Below are positions 1-4,467 of a stretch of 6,537 bases of DNA, piece after piece. This DNA is from Clostridiales bacterium. GTDB taxonomy: Bacteria; Bacillota; Clostridia; Lachnospirales; Lachnospiraceae. The translations under genes were made by a program, and so were the position numbers. The DNA lies in NCBI GenBank assembly GCA_020859965.1, contig JAJBVF010000383.1:1-6537 (forward strand), read 5' to 3'. Under the pieces are notes generated by a model. It saw nothing but the letters and a program-made list of their open reading frames with translations. It did no database searches and had not been told where the DNA came from. Within the stretch, counting starts at the first letter, position 1. Every line of letters begins with the position of its first letter.

Positions 1-77
1 GTATAGTATTCTGTATGTGGTTTTGAAGGTATGATAAAGAGATTTAATACAGTTGAATTATGTTATATAGATTTTAC

Positions 78-101
78 GCAGGAGTTAAATCCTGCTTTTT
101 T
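78..101 (+). terminator. Intrinsic terminator-like hairpin upstream of thiN
   Basis: A 6-bp perfect stem (GCAGGA at 78-83 with TCCTGC at 90-95), a 6-nt loop (GTTAAA) and six T residues (96-101) form a compact rho-independent terminator. It ends only about 20 bp before the thiN start. It probably ends transcription of a gene lying left of the window. No convincing promoter fits between it and thiN, and the 77 bases before it show only weak candidates (for example a TATGAT at 30-35 without a good -35). thiN may therefore be expressed by partial read-through. No TPP riboswitch motif is seen here. Confidence 0.65.
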
Positions 102-122
102 CTGTTTTAAAGAAAGTGGTGG

Positions 123-881
123 ATGTTTTTGAAGAAGAGATGCTTTATTGTCGGTTCCGGAGAGTTTGAGGGATTTGCTGTCACGTCCGTTTTGGGCGAC
201 GAAGGTGATCTTGTTACCATTTCACCGGGACCGGAGGATTTGCTGATCGCTGCGGACGGAGGATATCGGTATTTACAGAAGCTTGGGATGGAGCCGGATG
301 TTCTGCTTGGCGATTTTGACTCTCTTGCAATTGTTCCGGAACACGAGCATCTCATTCGCCATTCACCGATCAAGGATGATACGGATATGGCGCTTGCTGT
401 TGCCTATGCGGAAAAGGAAGGTTTCTGCTCATTCTTTCTCTATGGAGGAATGGGAGGACGGCTCGATCATACACTTGCAAATCTGCAGCTTTTGACCAGA
501 CTATCACGGGATGGTATGGAAGGCTATCTGATTGGACAGGGAAAAATCATCACTGCGGTGACAAACAGCGGTATTTCTTTTTCAGATAAAGCTGTTGGGA
601 TCGTTTCAGTTTTTTGTATGGGAGATCAGGCAACGGGGGTTTACGAGAGCGGATTGAAATATACGCTTGAAAATGCCTGCCTGACATCTGACCGGGCTCT
701 CGGCGTGAGCAATGAATTTACCGGCGTTTCAAGCCGGATAGCGGTTCAAAAGGGAACGCTTTTGATTCTTTGGGATGCGGAAAACGGACTTCCTTTAAAA
801 GATGAAAACAACACGGACAGTTTTGGAAATGATAATAAAACTGGAAATGGAAATAAGAACAGAAATACAGATAGAAATTAA
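123..881 (+). CDS. thiN: Thiamine pyrophosphokinase (thiamine diphosphokinase) with a low-complexity C-terminal tail
   Basis: Transfers pyrophosphate from ATP to thiamine, giving thiamine diphosphate and AMP in the cytoplasm; this is the salvage route to the cofactor. The 252-residue product has the family's motifs in order: ADGG around D45, GDFDS at 63-67, KDDTD at 84-88 (acidic metal/ATP site), GGMGGRLDHTLAN at about 108-120, and GVSNEF at 194-199 in the C-terminal thiamine-binding domain. Family members usually have roughly 210-220 residues, and the recognisable domain ends near residue 226. Residues 227-252 form an Asn/Lys/Asp/Gly-rich tail encoded by A-rich, repeat-like DNA, probably unstructured. 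The start is uncertain: ATG at 123 has only a weak purine stretch (AAAGAAAG) upstream, whereas TTG at 129, two codons later, lies 6 nt after GGTGG. The function call is secure from motifs; the start and the role of the tail are not. Confidence 0.93.
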   Translation: MFLKKRCFIVGSGEFEGFAVTSVLGDEGDLVTISPGPEDLLIAADGGYRYLQKLGMEPDVLLGDFDSLAIVPEHEHLIRHSPIKDDTDMALAVAYAEKEGFCSFFLYGGMGGRLDHTLANLQLLTRLSRDGMEGYLIGQGKIITAVTNSGISFSDKAVGIVSVFCMGDQATGVYESGLKYTLENACLTSDRALGVSNEFTGVSSRIAVQKGTLLILWDAENGLPLKDENNTDSFGNDNKTGNGNKNRNTDRN

Positions 882-914
882 AACAGAAATATAAACAGAA
901 ATATAAACAGAAAG
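855..914 (+). repeat. A-rich 12-bp tandem repeat spanning the thiN stop codon
   Basis: Five consecutive 12-bp units end in GAAAT or similar: 855-866, 867-878, 879-890, 891-902 and 903-914. The last three are nearly identical (TAAAACAGAAAT, ATAAACAGAAAT, ATAAACAGAAAG) and the first two are degenerate. Looser GGAAAT copies occur further upstream at 825, 843 and 849. The thiN stop TAA (879-881) is the start of the third unit. The end of the fifth unit forms part of the AAAGGA ribosome binding site (911-916) of the next gene. Replication slippage is the likely origin. Confidence 0.75.
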
Positions 915-924
915 GAATAAGTAT

Positions 925-1371
925 ATGAGAAATATACAGGCTTTATATAAAATCTGGCTGGCTGCTCTGGCAGTGCTGCTTGGCGCCTTTTCATTGGGAT
1001 ACCTGCCCGCTTTCCTTTCCTGCGGGGGACAGGCAGATGCGCTGTTTTTGTTTCTTATGACAGATATTCTTTGCGTTTTAATGGCTGTTACCAGGCATGT
1101 TTCCTGGTGCGGCTGTATCAGCGAGACAGAGGAATTTCAGCTTTCCAGACCGGACTGTATCCGTATAGCCTGTAGGCAATTCATCTTTTTTGGCATATCT
1201 ACCTGTTTGTATCTTTATTATTCATTTGTACTGAAGAATGCCTGGAGGACAAATAACACGGAGGATGCGATGGCGGCTGCAGCATTGCTTTGTATGGCTG
1301 CAGTTTTTGGATCAAAGAAATATTGGGAAAAAGAATCTGGGTCAGAAGCGATGCCGTCAAAAAATAATTGA
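925..1371 (+). CDS. Unrecognised small cysteine-rich multi-pass membrane protein
   Basis: I do not recognise the family of this 148-residue product. Hydropathy by eye gives four membrane segments, at about residues 10-31, 38-56, 83-103 and 114-130. Between segments 2 and 3 lies a polar stretch (about 57-82) with a CGC pair at 62-64. There are eight cysteines in all (33, 50, 62, 64, 78, 83, 94, 123), many for so short a protein. The C terminus is a short charged tail. The start ATG has a good AAAGGA (911-916) 8 nt upstream. It lies 43 bp after thiN in the same direction, with no terminator between them, so the two are probably co-transcribed. Its TGA stop is embedded in the -35 box of the next operon. 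Real coding is supported by the RBS, the hydrophobic pattern and the lack of any competing frame; function is unknown. Confidence 0.75.
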   Translation: MRNIQALYKIWLAALAVLLGAFSLGYLPAFLSCGGQADALFLFLMTDILCVLMAVTRHVSWCGCISETEEFQLSRPDCIRIACRQFIFFGISTCLYLYYSFVLKNAWRTNNTEDAMAAAALLCMAAVFGSKKYWEKESGSEAMPSKNN

Positions 1372-1396
1372 CACCACTTTTGAATGGTGCTATTGT
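1368..1396 (+). promoter_or_regulatory. Strong sigma-A promoter of the amino acid transporter operon, with a dyad in the spacer
   Basis: A perfect -35 TTGACA (1368-1373), a 17-bp spacer and TATTGT (1391-1396) preceded by an extended -10 TGC (1388-1390) make this the best promoter in the window. Transcription should start near 1403. The -35 contains the TGA stop of the upstream membrane protein gene. The spacer region carries an inverted repeat, CACCA (1372-1376) and TGGTG (1385-1389), separated by 8 bp. This is a plausible repressor operator placed between the two boxes, and the regulator is unknown. Confidence 0.8.
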
Positions 1397-1482
1397 AAAC
1401 GGGAATAAAAATACAGGTAAATTTATTTTTATACACATCCTGATCTGATAATGAAGCAGGAAGCATATAGACTTTTATATTT

Positions 1483-1532
1483 GGTGGTGCCCTCGAAGCG
1501 GGTATGAGAGTTTAGACAGTGGGCAGTTCACC
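1483..1532 (+). promoter_or_regulatory. Possible structured 5' leader of the transporter operon
   Basis: The untranslated leader from about 1403 to 1568 contains a G/C-rich island in otherwise A/T-rich sequence. GGTG (1483-1486) can pair with CACC (1529-1532) and TGCCC (1488-1492) with GGGCA (1521-1525), enclosing a 28-nt apical part. TGCCC can instead pair with GGGTA (1500-1504), closing a 7-nt loop, so two exclusive folds are possible. No T-run follows, so any control would act on translation or RNA stability. I could not match it to a T-box, S-box, lysine, glycine or other riboswitch core that I know. The pairings are short and could be chance. Confidence 0.3.
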
Positions 1533-1568
1533 GGGAGAAAATAAACGAAAAGAGAAGGGACAGTGGAA

Positions 1569-2267
1569 ATGGCGGGAATCAGTGCATGGTTGGCTCAGTT
1601 TCAGGCTGATTTTATACAATGCTTTATTGAACAGGACAGATATAAGCTTTTGCTGAATGGCTTTGGGATGACGATTAAGGTGGCTTTTTTTGCTACGATC
1701 CTTGGTATCCTGATCGGCTTTGTGATTGCACTGTGCAATTTGTCTGGAAACAGGATATTAAAACTGATCGGCGGTGTCTACACAGATGTGATCCGGGGGA
1801 CGCCTTCTGTGACGCAGCTGATGATCATCTACTTTGGCGTGTTTGCCAAGATATACTGGGATAAATGGATCATCGCAGCGATCGCGTTTGGTATCAATTC
1901 CGGAGGATATGTCGCGGAGATTTTCCGAGCCGGTATTTTGTCAATTGATAAAGGTCAGACAGAGGCGGGGCGTTCGCTGGGGCTCACTTCTTCTCAGACG
2001 ATGACAAGAATCATCCTGCCTCAGGCATTGAAAAACATTTTTCCTACCTTGTGCAACGAATTTATCGTGCTGATCAAAGAAACGGCTATTATGGGATACG
2101 TAGGACTTGTTGATATTCAGAAAGCCGGTGATTATATCAAGAGCGCGACATTTAAACCGTGGATGCCGCTTCTGGCTGTAGCAGTTATTTATTATTTACT
2201 GATTAAGATTCTGAATCTGGGCTTGAAGAAAATTGAAAACAGTCTGAGAAAAGCGGATGCCAGATAG
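1569..2267 (+). CDS. Polar amino acid ABC transporter, permease subunit (HisM/GlnP type)
   Basis: Membrane subunit of an importer of the polar amino acid uptake family (TC 3.A.1.3); it forms the substrate channel in the cytoplasmic membrane. The 232-residue product starts with a short amphipathic region, then a membrane helix (about 38-57), the family motif RGTP with a following Q (76-83), and further helices. It has the cytoplasmic coupling loop (EAA motif) from E132 to P151, with the typical EAGRSLG start and ILP end, and a last helix at about 198-219. Only one permease gene is present, so a homodimer is expected. The start is set at ATG 1569 because GAAGGG (1554-1559) lies 9 nt upstream; the in-frame GTG at 1563 would leave only 3 nt. 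Downstream lie the ATPase and the binding protein. The amino acid carried (Arg, Lys, His, Gln, cystine or other) cannot be read from this subunit. Confidence 0.93.
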   Translation: MAGISAWLAQFQADFIQCFIEQDRYKLLLNGFGMTIKVAFFATILGILIGFVIALCNLSGNRILKLIGGVYTDVIRGTPSVTQLMIIYFGVFAKIYWDKWIIAAIAFGINSGGYVAEIFRAGILSIDKGQTEAGRSLGLTSSQTMTRIILPQALKNIFPTLCNEFIVLIKETAIMGYVGLVDIQKAGDYIKSATFKPWMPLLAVAVIYYLLIKILNLGLKKIENSLRKADAR

Positions 2268-2474
2268 TATTACCGCCGACAGATGATTGCTTCGCATGAT
2301 ATGCGTAATGTGACATTAGTTATTGGATCTAATAGGTGCAGCGTATTCTACGTTCACTGGATTTGATATTCTGATATGTAAGAGCATTCAGCGTTTATGG
2401 GTTTGATATGTGAAGCTTTGATGGTTACAGAAAGCACAGAAGCCGGGAAAGCAGATAATAAGGAAGAAAACCGT
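2268..2474 (+). other. Long intra-operon gap with small dyads
   Basis: No gene is supported in these 207 bases between the permease and ATPase genes, which are usually adjacent or overlapping in this family. The gap holds a 13-bp palindrome, CGCAT-GAT-ATGCG (2293-2305), and a near-perfect 14-bp dyad centred on GATC (2321-2334). It also holds the self-complementary AATGTGACATT (2307-2317). In-frame codons run back from the ATPase start to an ATG at 2397, but these have no good ribosome binding site. I see no terminator and no clear promoter. Confidence 0.4.
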
Positions 2475-3197
2475 ATGATTAAAGTAGAGAATTTACATAA
2501 AAGCTTTGGCGAACTACAGGTTCTGAAAGGGATTGATGAGCATATTTCAAAAGGGGAAGTGGTAGTGGTGATCGGTCCGTCCGGATCCGGTAAAAGCACT
2601 TTCCTGAGATGCCTGAATCTTCTCGAAGAAGTGACGGAAGGCCATATTTATGTAGATGGGGAGGAAATCACATCCCCGAAGGTAAATGTGAACCTTATCC
2701 GTCAGAAGATGGGGATGGTCTTCCAGCATTTCAACCTCTTTCCACACCTCACGATTCTTGGCAATGTGACATTAGCGCCGGTACTTACAAAGAAGCTGAA
2801 TAAGGGGCAGGCAGAGACGGAAGCAAGAAGGCTTTTGAAAATGGTCGGCCTGGAGGAAAAGGCGGATGCCTATCCGGCTCAGTTATCCGGTGGACAGAAG
2901 CAGAGAGTTGCGATTGCAAGGGCGTTGGCGATGGATCCGGAAATCATGCTCTTTGATGAGCCGACTTCCGCACTGGATCCGGAGATGGTAGGAGAAGTGC
3001 TGGAGGTAATGAAGCAGCTTGCAAAATCCGGTATGACGATGGTGATTGTCACGCATGAGATGGGGTTTGCGAGAGAGGTAGCCTCCAGAGTGCTTTTTAT
3101 GGATCAGGGGATTATCATGGAACAGGGTACGCCCGAACAGATTTTTTCAAATCCGCAGAACGAGCGCACGAAACTGTTTTTGAGCAAGGTGCTTTAA
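2475..3197 (+). CDS. Polar amino acid ABC transporter, ATP-binding subunit (HisP/GlnQ type)
   Basis: Cytoplasmic ATPase that powers the amino acid importer. The 240-residue product has the full set of nucleotide-binding motifs: Walker A GPSGSGKST (34-42), Q-loop glutamine Q84 in VFQHFNLFPH, signature LSGGQ (137-141), Walker B IMLFDE (157-162), D-loop SALD (165-168) and switch histidine H194 in VTHEMGF. The VFQ.FNLFPH, DEPTSALDPE and THEMGFAREVA patterns are those of the PAAT subgroup. The length is normal and all catalytic residues are intact, so it should be active. ATG 2475 is chosen because AAGGA (2460-2464) lies 10 nt upstream and the protein then begins, as homologues do, with MIKVENLHKSFG. 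An in-frame ATG at 2397 would add 26 residues of unlike composition with no good RBS. The binding protein gene follows after 160 bp. Confidence 0.95.
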   Translation: MIKVENLHKSFGELQVLKGIDEHISKGEVVVVIGPSGSGKSTFLRCLNLLEEVTEGHIYVDGEEITSPKVNVNLIRQKMGMVFQHFNLFPHLTILGNVTLAPVLTKKLNKGQAETEARRLLKMVGLEEKADAYPAQLSGGQKQRVAIARALAMDPEIMLFDEPTSALDPEMVGEVLEVMKQLAKSGMTMVIVTHEMGFAREVASRVLFMDQGIIMEQGTPEQIFSNPQNERTKLFLSKVL

Positions 3198-3297
3198 AAG
3201 AGCATGATTAAGAGGATTTTCATTCAGATATGCAGGATCCGATAGAGGATCTTCATATAAAACAGGCGCAGCCGGCTGCCTTTATGAGCAGTTGGTA

Positions 3298-3325
3298 CTG
3301 ACAGTATTTTAGCGCTGTGTATAAG
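3298..3325 (+). promoter_or_regulatory. Likely internal promoter for the solute-binding protein gene
   Basis: CTGACA (3298-3303) and TATAAG (3320-3325), each matching the sigma-A consensus at five of six bases, are spaced by 16 bp. Transcription would start near 3332, giving a leader of about 26 nt before the binding protein. A 5-bp dyad, GCGCT (3312-3316) with AGCGC (3324-3328), brackets the -10 box and could be an operator or an RNA hairpin. A separate promoter would fit the usual need for more binding protein than membrane subunits. Confidence 0.45.
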
Positions 3326-3357
3326 CGCCTCATGATTAATCAGAGGAGGAAAAGAAA

Positions 3358-4146
3358 ATGAAAAAAATGACAAAAGCAGTTGCATCCATTCTCAGCCTGA
3401 CGATGCTGGCAGGACTTAGCGTATCTGCAGAAGGAACGATTACCTTCGGTACTAACCCGGAATTTCCGCCGTTTGAGTATGTGGTGGCAGAGGGAGTGAT
3501 TGATATCTATGACGGTATTGATATGGCTATCGCAAAGCAGATTGCTGAGGACAATGATATGGAAGCAGTAGTTGAGAATTATGAGTTTGATTCTCTGCTG
3601 ATCGCGCTTCAGAATGGCCAGATCGATGCAGTTATTGCTGGTATGACTGTTACAGAAGAGCGTGCGGAATCTGTAAACTTCTCAACCCCATACTACACTG
3701 CTACACAGGTTATGATCGTGCCGGAGGATTCTGATATTACATGCGCTGCGGACATGGAAGGTAAGACGATCTGTGTCATCCAGGGCTACACCGGTGAGAC
3801 CTGTGTGAATGAGATGGGATATGAATATGAGTCCTTCAAGAAAGGCAGCGAAGCAGTCATGGAGCTGGTAAACGGCAAGTGTGATGTGGTCGTGATCGAC
3901 TCTGCTACGGCTGAGAAATATGTTGGCGACAATGAAGGACTTAAAATCGTAGAAGATGAAGATGCTTTTGGCGCGGAAGAGTATGCGATCGCTGTGGCAA
4001 AGGACAATGATGAGCTGCTTGAGACGATTAATGCATCGATCGAGAAGATGCTGGAAGACGGTACGATCGCTGAGATCGCTGCAGAGTATATGGATGCAGA
4101 CGAGGAAGCAGAGACTGAGGCTGAGACGGAAGCTGTGACTGAGTAA
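3358..4146 (+). CDS. Amino acid ABC transporter substrate-binding protein, secreted, without lipobox cysteine
   Basis: Extracellular receptor that captures the amino acid and delivers it to the permease. The 262-residue product has a signal peptide (residues 1-24), then the family 3 solute-binding fold. NPEFPPFEY (33-41) forms part of the ligand pocket, followed by a degenerate GxDxxIA motif (53-59) and NGQIDAVIAGMTVTEER ending at R102, the expected carboxylate-binding arginine. FSTPYY (108-113) and D181 at the second-lobe amino-group site complete the pattern. The signal reads L17-A18-G19-L20 where Gram-positive homologues normally have LAGC, so no lipid anchor is predicted; signal peptidase I cleavage after VSA at residue 24 is plausible. 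The mature part has four cysteines (129, 139, 149, 175). The end is an acidic tail (about 246-262) with repeated E-A-E-T units. A strong AGGAGG (3344-3349) lies 8 nt before the ATG. The gene comes last in the operon and is followed by a terminator. The ligand is unknown. Confidence 0.93.
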   Translation: MKKMTKAVASILSLTMLAGLSVSAEGTITFGTNPEFPPFEYVVAEGVIDIYDGIDMAIAKQIAEDNDMEAVVENYEFDSLLIALQNGQIDAVIAGMTVTEERAESVNFSTPYYTATQVMIVPEDSDITCAADMEGKTICVIQGYTGETCVNEMGYEYESFKKGSEAVMELVNGKCDVVVIDSATAEKYVGDNEGLKIVEDEDAFGAEEYAIAVAKDNDELLETINASIEKMLEDGTIAEIAAEYMDADEEAETEAETEAVTE

Positions 4147-4224
4147 TCAGTTATGACAGATCAGGCGTTGTCTTTTATGCTATTGATCATTCAATTTTCT
4201 GGAAATGAAACAGAAATAACAGGG

Positions 4225-4266
4225 GACTGCTTCACGGATTGAAAAATAGCCGTGCGGCAGTCTTTT
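4225..4266 (+). terminator. Rho-independent terminator of the transporter operon
   Basis: GACTGC (4225-4230) pairs with GCAGTC (4257-4262) and CACGG (4233-4237) with CCGTG (4250-4254), with a 2x2 internal loop between them. The 12-nt A-rich apical loop is followed by TTTTCT. It lies 78 bp after the stop of the binding protein gene and matches the end of that operon. Confidence 0.85.
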
Positions 4267-4267
4267 C

Positions 4268-4300
4268 TATGATATAGGAAACTTCGTTCCCTATATCATA
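4268..4300. repeat. Perfect 11-bp inverted repeat with 11-bp spacer
   Basis: TATGATATAGG (4268-4278) is exactly complementary to CCTATATCATA (4290-4300). With a one-base bulge the stem can extend by two A-T pairs around an ACTTCG loop. It begins directly after the T-tract of the preceding terminator and is followed by AAAACCC, so it is not itself a terminator in either direction. It could be an operator, an mRNA-stabilising hairpin or a copy of a short interspersed palindromic element; the sequence alone does not decide. Confidence 0.7.
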
Positions 4301-4342
4301 AAACCCTCCGGGGGCTGGAGTGGAATTGTGCGGCTAATGCCC

Positions 4343-4371
4343 TTGCGTTTCTGTAAAACGCGTGTTATACT
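4343..4371 (+). promoter_or_regulatory. Promoter of gpmI (extended -10)
   Basis: TATACT (4366-4371, five of six consensus bases) is preceded by an extended -10 TGT (4363-4365). A weak -35, TTGCGT (4343-4348), lies 17 bp upstream. Transcription should start near 4378. This rules out the in-frame ATG at 4375 as a start for gpmI and supports the ATG at 4468. Confidence 0.6.
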
Positions 4372-4403
4372 CGGATGGAAAAAAGAACCATCAATTATAA
4401 AAA

Positions 4404-4445
4404 GCCGTGCGGACAGTGCTGTTTGTGCCAAAACTATTGCGCGGC
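4404..4445 (+). promoter_or_regulatory. Hairpin in the gpmI 5' leader
   Basis: GCCGTGCG (4404-4411) can pair over eight positions (two of them G-U) with TGCGCGGC (4438-4445), enclosing a 26-nt loop with a small ACAG/CTGT stem inside. It ends 6 nt before the AAGGAG ribosome binding site (4452-4457). It could influence mRNA stability or translation of gpmI. It matches no riboswitch I know. Confidence 0.35.
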
Positions 4446-4467
4446 AGATACAAGGAGAAAGAAAGAA

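Noticed and set aside
1199..1466. Two overlapping minus-strand frames opposite the membrane protein gene and promoter.
   Set aside because: Both are short, have no ribosome binding site and cross the strong + strand promoter. They look like shadows.
1563..1568. GTG at 1563 as the permease start.
   Set aside because: The Shine-Dalgarno would be only 3 nt away; ATG 1569 gives a normal 9-nt spacing.
2397..2474. A 26-residue N-terminal extension of the ATPase.
   Set aside because: There is no good Shine-Dalgarno at 2397, while AAGGA precedes ATG 2475, where homologues begin.
4182..4200. ATTGA-TCAT-TCAAT followed by TTTTCT as an extra terminator after the binding protein gene.
   Set aside because: The stem is only 5 bp and mostly A/T, too weak, and a much stronger terminator lies just downstream.
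4375..4467. A 31-residue N-terminal extension of GpmI with a CxxCCxC motif.
   Set aside because: The ATG at 4375 overlaps the predicted transcription start, the ribosome binding site serves ATG 4468, and known GpmI proteins begin at the latter position.
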